This document shows, piece after piece, positions 30,123 through 38,450 of a DNA stretch of 64,000 nt. The first letter of the stretch is position 1. Each line of letters opens with the position of its first letter. The notes below the pieces were generated by a model. It saw only the letters and a program-made list of their open reading frames with translations, was not told where the DNA came from and ran no database searches. Source of the DNA: Devosia psychrophila (GTDB lineage: Bacteria > Pseudomonadota > Alphaproteobacteria > Rhizobiales > Devosiaceae); NCBI RefSeq assembly GCF_000971275.1, contig NZ_LAPV01000192.1, positions 18,503-82,502 of the forward strand, read 5' to 3'. A program made the translations under genes and the position numbers.

Positions 30123-30306
30123 GGTGCTTCTCCCTTGCGGCAGGATGTAGCGCAGGCGGGGCGGCTTGCGAACAAAAATCGCCCGACGAACGAGGGGAGG
30201 AAGGGGTGCCATCGGCGTACGATTTGGCCCGGCTGGCAAAAAGTTCAACACGAGCAATCGACTTCCCCTCTTGCCAGCGGTGGACAGGCTGATATGAGGC
30301 AGTTGA

Positions 30307-30382
30307 GGGCCCATAGCTCAATGGTTAGAGCCGACCGCTCATAACGGTCTGGTTCCAGGTTCGAGTCCTGGTGGGCCCACCA
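30307..30382 (+). tRNA. tRNA-Ile with CAU anticodon (lysidine type)
   Basis: 76 nt with CCA encoded. Acceptor GGGCCCA / TGGGCCC, anticodon stem GACCG / CGGTC, loop CTCATAA with anticodon CAT at 30340-30342, T arm CCAGG-TTCGAGT-CCTGG. The stem and loop pattern fits tRNA-Ile2, whose C34 is changed to lysidine by TilS, rather than elongator or initiator tRNA-Met. Its 3' end adjoins an integrase remnant, so it likely served as an attachment site. Confidence 0.88.
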
Positions 30383-30446
30383 GTTTTCCTCTAAGTCTTT
30401 GCTATTCCTTATTTATCGCCGCTTTTTGGGCTTGCAAGCCCCCGGG

Positions 30447-30665
30447 ATGCATAACAATATGCATAACATGGACGACGAAGATATGGCTCTGCCGGCTCAC
30501 GTGGCGCTCGGAAACGGCGTCTATCAGTACGTTCGACGCGTCCCTGAGGATCTGGTCCACGCATTTGCGGGACCACGGATCCAGCGATCACTCAAGACCC
30601 GTATCCACCAGTGAAGCGCGGCTTCTCGCGGCCCAGGTGGCATCGAGATTGAACGCCAGTTTTCT
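30447..30665 (+). pseudogene. decayed tyrosine integrase N-terminus (DUF6538-like)
   Basis: Reads VYQYVRRVPEDLVHAFAGPR and IQRSLKT, the N-terminal arm-binding pattern of DUF6538 phage/island integrases, then hits a stop at 30612 after a frameshift; the next frame continues SEARLLAAQVASRLNASF. The catalytic domain is absent. It begins 65 bases after the tRNA, as expected for an integrase inserted at a tRNA 3' end. The 30447-30467 bases hold a duplicated ATGCATAAC. Confidence 0.65.
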
Positions 30666-30839
30666 GAAACGCGCCAACAAGGGTGTGGTGGTGGCCATCT
30701 CCATCAGCGAAGGCTGGAAGTGGCCCGACTGGGAACGATTCGTCTTTGGTTCAAAGCCGCCTTGGTCGAAGAGGGCACCCAGGCCCGCTTGAAAAACCTC
30801 ACCGGCCCGCAACTTGCGCTAGCACGTCGCACGGGGCCC

Positions 30840-31204
30840 GCAGCCGCTGCTCCGGCTGATATTGAGCACCAGCGCCTGCCGGGTCACTGACAGATCATGA
30901 CCCCGACCGATCATCGCTTTGCGCTCAACAGGCCGGCTTTGCTGAGCGCTCCTTCCAAAAAAACGTTCTCCAGTATCAACTGGCCGATCTTGGCGTGCAG
31001 TGTCTTCACATCCACTGTCGGCACGAAGGGCTCAGGGCGAGCCTCGCCGCCAAAAACATCTGCAGCGCCTTCCAGAGGCTGGCTGCGCCATTGCGTAATC
31101 TGATTGGCATGCACGTCAAACTGCCGAGCCAGTTCCGCCAGGGTCATCTCACCCTTGATGGCGGCCAGTGCTACTTTCGCCTTGAACACCGGCGTGTGCT
31201 TGCG
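30840..31204 (-). mobile_element. IS3-family remnant: orfA body plus 5' end of orfB
   Basis: On the minus strand: RKHTPVFKAKVALAAIKGE, LAELARQFDVHANQITQW and a leucine-zipper-like tail of IS3 OrfA, but the frame upstream of it lacks a normal ATG. The OrfA TGA overlaps an ATG at 30914 that begins OrfB (MIGRGHDLSVTRQAL...), which decays after about 25 codons. Most of orfB is lost. The adjacent 30666-30840 and 31205-31500 bases hold no gene that can be supported. Confidence 0.75.
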
Positions 31205-31501
31205 GCAGAGTCGGCTGGTCAGGTCGCTCCGGTTCGCTGCAATACTGGCCGCCATCAGGCACAAAATCCACCAATCCCGCCGTGCACATTTCCCCAGCCA
31301 CCTCTGCCGCCGGGCTTTCCCTTTTGTCCACATCTTCTCATCGTTGCCGCGTCCGTTCGGTGTTCGCGATCGCTTGTAAGGCAGGGCGCCCGGATATTGC
31401 AGGTGGCGTCTGCCTTTTTGGACTTGGGGCCATCTGCGCTCAGCTGTCGTGAACGATCCAGCGATGGAGCGGGTTCGTACAAGGATTAACAAAGGTGATG
31501 C

Positions 31502-32839
31502 ATGTCCGACGACCGCAAAAATCGGCCTGTGCCAACTGGAAGGCTGGAGCGATTATTCGGACTTGGCGCCATGGCCGGATCGATTGGCGCAAGAATGGCA
31601 TTTTCCAGTGCCCGGCAGCTATTGAGCGGCAAGCCTCCGAGGTTGGGCGAACTGGTTCTGGCGCCTGCCAATGCCCTTCGCGTCGCCGAGCAACTGTCGC
31701 ATCTGCGCGGTGCTGCGATGAAATTGGGACAGTTGCTGTCCATGGATGCCGGTCAAATCCTGCCTGACGAATGGTCGACAATTCTGTCGCGCCTGCAAGC
31801 TAACGCGTCGCCCATGCCGACCCGGCAACTCGAACAGCAGTTGTCCCTGCAGTGGGGCCCAAGCTGGCGGGATCGGTTCGATCATTTCGCCATGACGCCA
31901 ATTGCCGCCGCTTCCATCGGGCAGGTGCATCGTGCCAGGACACGCGCGGGCCGCGATCTGGCCATCAAGGTGCAATATCCTGGTATCGCCGCGAGCATCG
32001 ATAGCGACCTGGACAATATCGTGTCCTTGCTGCGCCTGTCTCGGCTGGTTCCAGCGGCCGTATCGCTTGATGCGGTTGTCAAGGAGGCGCGCCGGCAGTT
32101 GCAGCAGGAAGCGAACTATATCTATGAGGCTGACCAGATCCGGTGGTATGCCAAGCTGGTTGCCGACGATCCGACCGTGCTGCTGCCCGAAGTCTATGGC
32201 GACCTGACTGGCCAAAGCGTGCTGGCAATGAGCTTTATCGAGAGTGAACCGATCGACTGGTTGATCGCCCGTCCACAGGCCGAGCGAAACCGCATTGCCG
32301 AACGCCTCATCCGCCTGACGCTGCAGGAAGTATTCGTCTTTGGGGTGATCCAGAGCGATCCAAACTTCGCCAATTTCCGCTATCAACCGATATCCGGGCG
32401 TCTGGTCCTGCTAGATTTCGGCGCGACGCGCAGTATTCCAGCCGAGCTGACCGGAAAGTTGCGCGAACTGCTGCGGGCTGCGCTGACGGGCGACACGGCA
32501 AGGCAGCGCAGCGCCATGCTCGACATTGGATATTTTGAGCCGCAACAGTACCGGCTGGCAGAGCTGGCAGTCGATCTGCTGGCAATGGGAATGGATAACG
32601 TCATGGCCAGCCCGCTATTCGATTTTGTGACGGCTGACCTGCCGCGCCGGGCACGTGACCGGGCGCTGGCTTCAGGGTTTAGCGCCGACCTGTGGTCCAT
32701 TCCTCCGATCGATACTCTTTTCGTGCATCGCAAGATCGGAGGCATGTATCTGCTGGCCAGCCGGCTCGGCGCAAAGATCGACATGCGCGCCTTGCTCGAT
32801 GAGTTCGCAGCTCCCCAAGCGTCACTAGTTGTCCGGTGA
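31502..32839 (+). CDS. ABC1/UbiB-family atypical protein kinase
   Basis: A 445-aa member of the AarF/UbiB/ADCK family. The KxGQ motif is AMKLGQLLSMD (about residue 78), the Ala-rich nucleotide loop is AAASIGQVHRA, the ATP-lysine is in DLAIKVQYPG, and the catalytic region has QSDPNFANF and LDFGATR. The family supports quinone or lipid metabolism as an ATPase. It heads the light-island block and converges with the flavoprotein gene, overlapping by 15 bases. Start at ATG 31502. Confidence 0.85.
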   Translation: MSDDRKNRPVPTGRLERLFGLGAMAGSIGARMAFSSARQLLSGKPPRLGELVLAPANALRVAEQLSHLRGAAMKLGQLLSMDAGQILPDEWSTILSRLQANASPMPTRQLEQQLSLQWGPSWRDRFDHFAMTPIAAASIGQVHRARTRAGRDLAIKVQYPGIAASIDSDLDNIVSLLRLSRLVPAAVSLDAVVKEARRQLQQEANYIYEADQIRWYAKLVADDPTVLLPEVYGDLTGQSVLAMSFIESEPIDWLIARPQAERNRIAERLIRLTLQEVFVFGVIQSDPNFANFRYQPISGRLVLLDFGATRSIPAELTGKLRELLRAALTGDTARQRSAMLDIGYFEPQQYRLAELAVDLLAMGMDNVMASPLFDFVTADLPRRARDRALASGFSADLWSIPPIDTLFVHRKIGGMYLLASRLGAKIDMRALLDEFAAPQASLVVR

Positions 32840-33835
32840 ACGAGACGACAGGCCTTCGGCCTCGTTGATCATGGCAGCCAGATCCAGCGCGCTGAGCACG
32901 GTATGCTCGATGCGGCTGCCAGTGGTCCAGTCGCCCGTTGCGGCGAGCTGAAGCGATAGATCGACGTATGGTTGACTGTCCGGCTGCGGCAGCCGGCGCG
33001 CAGAGGCCCAGCGATGCGTGGCCTTGTAGGCCGCCAAATCCGGCTCTATCCCTGTGGCCTCGCGCAATGCTTTGCCCAGCAGCCGACCCAGATCTTCGAT
33101 TTCCTGGCCGAGGTGCTGGGCCGCCCAGTTGCTGGTCGAATGGACGACGAGCGTGGTGCTGGACAGGTCTCGCCCCGGTTTGGTCGAATTGACGCCGATC
33201 CAGTCTATAGCTGACGCTGATACCCGGGCCGCGACCCATGGCAGGCTCAGCGGGCGCTCAAAACCCAGCATCAAAGCGTAGCAGGGAGCCATCCTGGTAG
33301 TCGTCAATGGTCCGCCTGACGGCGCATTATCGGCAAACAGCGCCATGGTCTGGTGCGCTGTGGTTGTCGAAACTACCCAGTCGAACAGGCCGTGATCGGT
33401 TCCGTGCACATCGATCAGCTGCCAGCCGTCGGGTGTCCGGGCAGTCAGCGGGTCAATCTCGATACCCAGTCGCAGATCGAGGCCAAGCGCGAGCGCTTTT
33501 GCCACGCTGTTCATGTTGGGCACACCGACATAATGCAGGTCGCGCAGCTCCCCAATGGAGGTGACGGCACCATTGTCGATCCTCGCAATGGGTCCTACCC
33601 AGGGGGCGGCAGTGCCAACAGCAAGCAACGGCCCGAGAACGGCAGCAAATCTTGGATCGCGGATGGTGAAATATTGGGCGCCGTGATCAACCGCAAATTG
33701 GCCGGCATATCGCGTTGCCATGCGCCCGCCCACGCCGCGGCCTTTTTCGAACACCACGACATGGTGATTTCGAGCAAGCTCGCGGGCCAGGCAGACCCCG
33801 GCAATGCCCGCGCCGATAACTGCGATCCGCGTCAT
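32825..33835 (-). CDS. renalase-like FAD-dependent oxidoreductase
   Basis: A 336-aa flavoprotein. The Rossmann motif IAVIGAGIAGVCLARELA is at the N-terminus, then VFEKGRGVGGRMATR, and HGAQYFTIRDPRF, typical of renalase-type NAD(P)/FAD enzymes. The start at ATG 33835 overlaps the DUF3429 stop by ATGA. In other proteobacteria such genes sit with photolyases and DUF2256/DUF427 genes. Substrate unknown. Confidence 0.82.
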   Translation of the reverse strand: MTRIAVIGAGIAGVCLARELARNHHVVVFEKGRGVGGRMATRYAGQFAVDHGAQYFTIRDPRFAAVLGPLLAVGTAAPWVGPIARIDNGAVTSIGELRDLHYVGVPNMNSVAKALALGLDLRLGIEIDPLTARTPDGWQLIDVHGTDHGLFDWVVSTTTAHQTMALFADNAPSGGPLTTTRMAPCYALMLGFERPLSLPWVAARVSASAIDWIGVNSTKPGRDLSSTTLVVHSTSNWAAQHLGQEIEDLGRLLGKALREATGIEPDLAAYKATHRWASARRLPQPDSQPYVDLSLQLAATGDWTTGSRIEHTVLSALDLAAMINEAEGLSSRSPDN

Positions 33836-34266
33836 GCCAGGATGCTCCAAAAGACCAGCCCGGCGCAAAGGCCAATGCTGGCATTGCGCCGCACGGTCCA
33901 GAACCACGGCTCGATAACCGCCGCAGACAACAGTTTTCGGTCGATAAACAACAGCACCCCCAACACGATTGCCAGACCGAGAAAAGCGAAGGCGGCCGAC
34001 CATAGTGAGGCCAGCAGCATGGCCCAGGCGGCCAAGGCGCCAGCATTGCTGGTAATCAGCAGGTTGACGGGCATCGGCTGACGCGGCTGCATGCAGAGGC
34101 CCCAATGCATGCCGCACACAAAGCTGGCAATGATGGCGCCGTACGTTAGCGCAGGAAAATTGGCCCAATGCAATCCGGTAGAAATGTGCACAATCAAGGC
34201 TAGCCATGGCGGTATGATGCCGGCATAGGCGAGGTTTCGGGCGAGATGTATTTGGCCTTCGGTCAT
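33832..34266 (-). CDS. DUF3429 membrane protein
   Basis: A 144-aa polytopic protein with about five helices matching DUF3429: ALTYGAIIASFVCGMHWGL and ASLWSAAFAFLGLAIVLG. ATG 34266 follows GGGTGG; ATG 34284 would add six residues. Translationally coupled to the flavoprotein gene. No known function; often linked to photolyase-neighbourhood genes. Confidence 0.78.
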   Translation of the reverse strand: MTEGQIHLARNLAYAGIIPPWLALIVHISTGLHWANFPALTYGAIIASFVCGMHWGLCMQPRQPMPVNLLITSNAGALAAWAMLLASLWSAAFAFLGLAIVLGVLLFIDRKLLSAAVIEPWFWTVRRNASIGLCAGLVFWSILA

Positions 34267-34350
34267 GCCACCCGCCCTGTCCATGTTTCACAATCTATAA
34301 AGCTCATCCATCGCTGCCGGACCGCATAGTCTACCGACCAAATGTGGCAT

Positions 34351-34504
34351 CTAGTTAGGCTTGACCTGTCGCTGGGCCCGACAGGCGTCGGAGCAATATC
34401 TGACGTCGTCCGATACCTTTGCCCATTTCTTTCGCCAGACAAACGGCCGGTTGCAGGCCGCACAGGTCTTGAAAGGGAGATCTTGTTTCGCGACACGCCT
34501 TCAC
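34351..34504 (-). pseudogene. DUF2256 small zinc-binding protein with a frameshift near the start
   Basis: The frame ending at 34351 reads QDLPFKTCAACNRPFVWRKK then VRYCSDACR, which is the four-cysteine DUF2256 signature, but an in-frame TGA at 34501-34503 precedes it and no ATG, GTG or TTG lies between. A GTG at 34504 with GGAAGGGAG ahead is one base out of frame. A single indel probably broke it. Could be translated by frameshifting, but that is unsupported. Confidence 0.65.
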
Positions 34505-34540
34505 TCAATCTCCCTTCCGCCTTGCCACTCCAGCGGCGTT

Positions 34541-35038
34541 TCACCAGCCAAGCGAGCCGGGCTCGCCCTTGAACGGCCCGACAATGCCAGGGGTAATCCA
34601 GCCGCCATAAAAGCTGCCCGGCTGGGGTGTGACCATCTCACTGCCGACTGAGCACCGATCCATCGGCCCAGCGTAAAATGCAATGAAACCAGCGATGGGT
34701 GCAAAACTGTCCGTTGGGGCCGCATAGCGCCAAGCTGCCCGCAGCGCGACCTTTCCGTTTGCTACAACGTCAAAATAGTCAGCTCGGCCCTTCCACTCGC
34801 ACATGCTTGAGCCGGAAGCTGGCTGGAGCACCCCTGTCTCGATGAAATTGGGGGGAATATAGTAGACCGGCGGGTGACTGGTTTCGAGAACCCGGAAGCA
34901 TTCGGCCGCTTCCACAATAAGCGTCCCGCCAAAAACGATCTGAATAGGCTTGCCGACATGCTCCAGCCGAGGCGGGCGCGGATAATCCCAGACGCTCTCC
35001 TCGCTAGGGCCAGGATTGATAGGGATGGGGAATCGCAC
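34541..35038 (-). CDS. DUF427 domain protein
   Basis: A 165-aa protein with a full DUF427 domain: ESVWDYPRPPRLE, RVLETSHPPVYYIPP, CEWKGRADYFDV, AFYAGPMDRCSVG and GSFYGGWITPGIVGPFKG. The family is widespread and functionally unassigned. GTG 35038 is preferred (AGGGAG 8 bases upstream); ATG 35074 would add 12 residues. Belongs to the same minus-strand block as DUF2256, DUF3429 and the flavoprotein. Confidence 0.85.
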   Translation of the reverse strand: MRFPIPINPGPSEESVWDYPRPPRLEHVGKPIQIVFGGTLIVEAAECFRVLETSHPPVYYIPPNFIETGVLQPASGSSMCEWKGRADYFDVVANGKVALRAAWRYAAPTDSFAPIAGFIAFYAGPMDRCSVGSEMVTPQPGSFYGGWITPGIVGPFKGEPGSLGW

Positions 35039-35349
35039 CGTGATTGCTCCCTGGCACGGCAACCTTGCCGTCATGCCAGCTACACACTGATACGCTGAAG
35101 TACAAGTTCTGGATCTGTCTGCCGCCCATGCCGTCCCGAGGTAGAATCCAACAGAAAGTCGTGGTCCGCAACGTGTCCATGTCGGTCATGTCGGGTTAAG
35201 GCACCCTTATTGAGGTGGTCCCGGCAAACTGGACAGGATGCCAAGCTGGTCCCGACGACAAAGACTGAGTTAGTATGAGTGGCTTTCACCACGGACCCCA
35301 ACAGCGGATCACCACTTGCAACGGCAAGCTGCGGCATTGACGGGATTGG
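35039..35349. other. 311 bases without a supportable gene
   Basis: Lies between the DUF427 start and the 3' end of the ligase gene. An open frame on the minus strand (35080-35337) shows no family signature and no ribosome site. It may hold the DUF427 promoter; no terminator hairpin with T-run was seen. Confidence 0.5.
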
Positions 35350-36570
35350 CTATTGCAAATCAAGCCGCTCTTGTGCGCCAACCTCGCGGCTGTTGGGCCC
35401 ATCACTCCAGTCTTCAAGTTTGCCCATTGCGTTGCATGGAAGGGATGCGCCGAACGTAAAGCTCTTGGGGCGTTCGTGATTGAGCAGTTGTGTCGATACC
35501 GTCCGCTCCAGTACGGCTAAGAGATCGGCGGTGTCTCGACAATCCCGAGGAACGATGAAGGCTTTCAAGCGACCGTCTGTATGAAGTCGCACCGATGCGT
35601 CGGCCACGCCGCTGACCTCTCGCAACACGCCAGCGATGCGCTGCGGCCAGACGTTTAGCCCGGCGACCTGTACGGCACCGTCGCGCCGGCCCGCAGGCAG
35701 CAAAAAGCGATCGCTGGTCCGTTCGACATAGTCGGGCAGTGCCACAAACGCGCCGGTACGGTCGACGAGTTGCCAATCGCCGTCCCCTAGTGTTGTTAAA
35801 TGCCAACGCGGCAGGAGTTCATATGCAGGTGCGGGCACGTCACGCATTGCGATCGCACCTGTTTCGGATGAGCCATAGACATCGATCAGCCGCGTCAGCC
35901 CCGCAGCGATCAAACCGGTCCCAACCAAGTTGTCGAGCGTGCCTGCAGAACTGATGCCGATGACATCCTGAGGAAAGCGGCGTGTTAGCCGCAGCATCGC
36001 CCGCCACTGATCTGGTACAGCGACGATCAGATCGCCAGGGACCAAGCCGAGCGGCATGCCAATTGTGCGTACGACAACCGGCACACCGAGCGCGTCGGGG
36101 AGTAACGCGGTCCAGATCATTCCGTAGAGATGATGCGCCGGGACTAGCGCAACTACCCGGCGGCGGTCTCCAAACTGCGCAGCGAGGAACGCGGCCTCAT
36201 CAAGCAAATCCGTTACAACATGCTGGCACGGGCGCGGGCTGCCCGTTGAGCCTGATGTTAGAACAGTGATAGAATTGACCCCAACATCAAGTCCGCGCAT
36301 GATCCAGTCGATCCATGCGCCGACTGTAAGCGGTCTTTCCTCTCCAAGAATGCTGTCATCAATACCGAACGTCTCCGCCAAAGCACCTAGAGCGCCGAGC
36401 TGTTCCAGTGAGTCTAGTTCCAGCCCTTCTTCGCCGATCGACGTTGCTTCCGACCATTCGCCTTGCAATGACTGCGGCGGCTCCGCCTCCCTCAGGCGGC
36501 GGGTCTCGACGGCAACCACCGAGCAGGCGATGCGGCGTACGCCCGGACGCTGTAATCGAAGCGAGCTCAA
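35350..36570 (-). CDS. AMP-binding acyl-CoA ligase, probable p-hydroxycinnamate:CoA ligase for PYP
   Basis: A 406-aa adenylate-forming enzyme, shorter than standard 4-coumarate-CoA ligases. Core motifs: TSGSTGSPRP (phosphate-binding loop), DVYGSSETGA, VAGLNVWPQRIAG, and the C-terminal catalytic Lys in LPCNAMGKLEDW. It starts at TTG 36570 in a TTGA overlap with the diguanylate cyclase stop, so it is coupled. Third gene of the PYP operon, which is where such ligases are found; the inferred role is to activate p-coumarate for attachment to the PYP cysteine. Confidence 0.75.
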   Translation of the reverse strand: MSSLRLQRPGVRRIACSVVAVETRRLREAEPPQSLQGEWSEATSIGEEGLELDSLEQLGALGALAETFGIDDSILGEERPLTVGAWIDWIMRGLDVGVNSITVLTSGSTGSPRPCQHVVTDLLDEAAFLAAQFGDRRRVVALVPAHHLYGMIWTALLPDALGVPVVVRTIGMPLGLVPGDLIVAVPDQWRAMLRLTRRFPQDVIGISSAGTLDNLVGTGLIAAGLTRLIDVYGSSETGAIAMRDVPAPAYELLPRWHLTTLGDGDWQLVDRTGAFVALPDYVERTSDRFLLPAGRRDGAVQVAGLNVWPQRIAGVLREVSGVADASVRLHTDGRLKAFIVPRDCRDTADLLAVLERTVSTQLLNHERPKSFTFGASLPCNAMGKLEDWSDGPNSREVGAQERLDLQ

Positions 36571-37856
36571 GCTGCGCGGCCTTCCACTTGGTGCACGCGG
36601 TTTCGACCGTCGCGCTTCGCAGCGTAAAGACGAGTGTCCGCTAACGCGAGGAGGTCGTCGATCGACCCTTCGGCTTCGTCCAGGGTTGCACAGCCGAAGC
36701 TCGCCGTTGCCTTTACGATGCCGCCCGGGCTTTGCACAACGAGAGCAGCGATCGCCTTCCGCATCTCTTCGGCAAGGTCAAGCGCCTGTTCGCGGTCATA
36801 TCGCGGAAGGATGACGCCAAATTCCTCACCACCAAGCCGTGCGAATATACCACGTGGCGGGAGAAGCCCAGCGCAAGCCGTGGCGACACTGCAGAGCAGA
36901 AGATCGCCTATCGGATGACCATGGGTGTCGTTGACAACCTTGAAGTGATCGAGATCTAGGACAATCAATGAGAGTGATTGGCGAAATTCGCGCCAGCGCG
37001 TTTGTTCCTGCTCCATCGACTGGCTGAAATGCCGCCTATTTGCCGACCCAGTAAGCGGGTCGCGCGTCAGTAAACGCTGCAAGTCGGCGCCAGCTTCTTC
37101 GCGTCGCGGCACGTCCCGCAGAACGACAGAGAAGCCAGTCGGCATCGTACCGTCACCCGTCGATCGTGCGACGACGAGACGTTGGCACCAATAGGGTTCT
37201 CCGCCGGCACGCTGTTGCCACCCTTCCTGCAGGTGCCAACCGTCGCTCCCGGCGATCTCGAATTGCTCCTCCAAGCGCAGGTCGCCGCCGGTCTCCTCAG
37301 TTCTCAGAACCTTGGCAAGATCCTGCCCGGTAACTTCCAAATGGTTGAAACCTGTCTGGCGGGTGAAGCAGGCATTGGCCGACGCGATCTTGCCATCGGG
37401 CGTGATCTCCAGCGTCGCGTAGTCGTGAACGCCGTCTAGCAAGGTGGCAAACCACGTGTCCGCCTGGCGCAGTCGCTGTTCTTGAACGATCTGCTGGCTG
37501 ACGTCCGTTAAAGTCGCCATGAGGCGATCCGGCCCAAGCTTGACTATCGTGCAAGTCAAAACCTTGGGAGCCGAAGTGCGTCGCCCAACTCCCAAATCGA
37601 CGAAAATACGATGCCCATCGCAAATTCGACCTATTGGGGCCGTGAAGGCGCTCACGACACTCCGTAATTCCGGCGCGTGCTGTTGCAATGCCGAGAACAA
37701 GTTGCTGGCACCACTTGCACCCGCTAGTGGCAGAAGGTGCTGCATTGCGTGGGGGTTAATCATCCCGATTTCGCCCGCGGCATCGCATTCTATCAATCCC
37801 ACGGGACAAGCGTATAAAAACTCGAGTAGCTCTTCTTCACTTGACCTGTCGGACAT
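36567..37856 (-). CDS. PAS-PAS-GGDEF diguanylate cyclase
   Basis: A 429-aa soluble protein. PAS-like domain 1 (about residues 10-118: PVGLIECDAAGEIGMINPHA), a second PAS domain (about 132-248: FATLLDGVHDYATLEI), then GGDEF (about 262-425) with intact active site GGEEF at 342-346. The inhibitory RxxD site is missing (PPRG in its place), so no product inhibition is expected. No transmembrane segments. Starts 8 bases after the PYP stop with TAGGAA. It is the probable output of PYP signalling (inferred from operon order). Confidence 0.88.
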   Translation of the reverse strand: MSDRSSEEELLEFLYACPVGLIECDAAGEIGMINPHAMQHLLPLAGASGASNLFSALQQHAPELRSVVSAFTAPIGRICDGHRIFVDLGVGRRTSAPKVLTCTIVKLGPDRLMATLTDVSQQIVQEQRLRQADTWFATLLDGVHDYATLEITPDGKIASANACFTRQTGFNHLEVTGQDLAKVLRTEETGGDLRLEEQFEIAGSDGWHLQEGWQQRAGGEPYWCQRLVVARSTGDGTMPTGFSVVLRDVPRREEAGADLQRLLTRDPLTGSANRRHFSQSMEQEQTRWREFRQSLSLIVLDLDHFKVVNDTHGHPIGDLLLCSVATACAGLLPPRGIFARLGGEEFGVILPRYDREQALDLAEEMRKAIAALVVQSPGGIVKATASFGCATLDEAEGSIDDLLALADTRLYAAKRDGRNRVHQVEGRAA

Positions 37857-37864
37857 GACGGTTC

Positions 37865-38233
37865 CTACCGCTCGATAAGGACGTAACGTCGCGATTTTCC
37901 GGCCGCTGCTAGCAGCCGCAATCGTACCTTCGTCGGTCGCATTCGCAACGTCAGTACATATGGCACGATGTCGTCCAGATCGGGCTCGTCTTCGAACCGC
38001 TGTGCAACCATGAAGTTGTTCATGCACTGTGCAACAGCGTCAAAAAAGGGGATCCCGATTACGGTAGCCGGATCAAGCCCCGACATTTGCGCTTCGGTCG
38101 CGTTATAGATATTTACCGTTGTATCTTCTGCAAATCCGACCACACCGAACGGCAGCGCATCGCGATCCTCATCGCTCATGGCTTCGAGATCGTTCAACGT
38201 TAAGGACTCAAAGGTCACTTCTATTTCTGCCAC
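37865..38233 (-). CDS. pyp: photoactive yellow protein (PYP)
   Basis: A 122-aa PAS-fold photoreceptor. Aligned by eye with Halorhodospira PYP, the chromophore Cys is C70 (DAVAQCMN for DVAPCTD), Tyr42 corresponds to Y43, Glu46 to E47, Thr50 to S51, and Met100 to M98 in RMRPTKVRLR; Arg52 is replaced by Leu. The length matches PYP (125 aa). The start is GTG 38233 after GAAGGAG. It would bind p-coumaric acid as a thioester and respond to blue light. First gene of an operon with a diguanylate cyclase and a coumarate-CoA-ligase-like gene. Confidence 0.88.
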   Translation of the reverse strand: MAEIEVTFESLTLNDLEAMSDEDRDALPFGVVGFAEDTTVNIYNATEAQMSGLDPATVIGIPFFDAVAQCMNNFMVAQRFEDEPDLDDIVPYVLTLRMRPTKVRLRLLAAAGKSRRYVLIER

Positions 38234-38353
38234 TGATTAACTCCTTCACAAAACCTTATTCTACTGAGCGTTAAGAAACATATGATGCGAAGGCGTCGCG
38301 AATGGCATTAAGAGCCCAACCCATAAAGAGTTTAGCAGTTCCAGCAGGCTGCG

Positions 38354-38378
38354 GTTCAGTTCGGTTGTGAGACTGAAC
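38354..38378. promoter_or_regulatory. perfect dyad in the divergent photoreceptor region
   Basis: GTTCAGT (38354-38360) and ACTGAAC (38372-38378) form a perfect 7-bp inverted repeat 11 bases apart, in the 217-bp space between the PYP operon and the GGDEF-EAL/BLUF operon. A transcription-factor site is plausible; no known consensus is matched. Confidence 0.4.
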
Positions 38379-38450
38379 GGAGACTACGATGGCCTGGACC
38401 GAAACGGAAAATTTACCCGGCCCACTCAAAGTACCGTGGGGGTAAATTTT

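Noticed and set aside
30307..30382. The tRNA read as tRNA-Met from its CAT anticodon
   Set aside because: The stem pairs and the CTCATAA loop match lysidine-type tRNA-Ile; nothing of the initiator or elongator Met pattern is seen.
37865..38233. PYP gene as a generic PAS protein
   Set aside because: Length, the chromophore Cys and the Tyr/Glu pocket residues, plus the adjacent ligase-like gene, fit PYP specifically.
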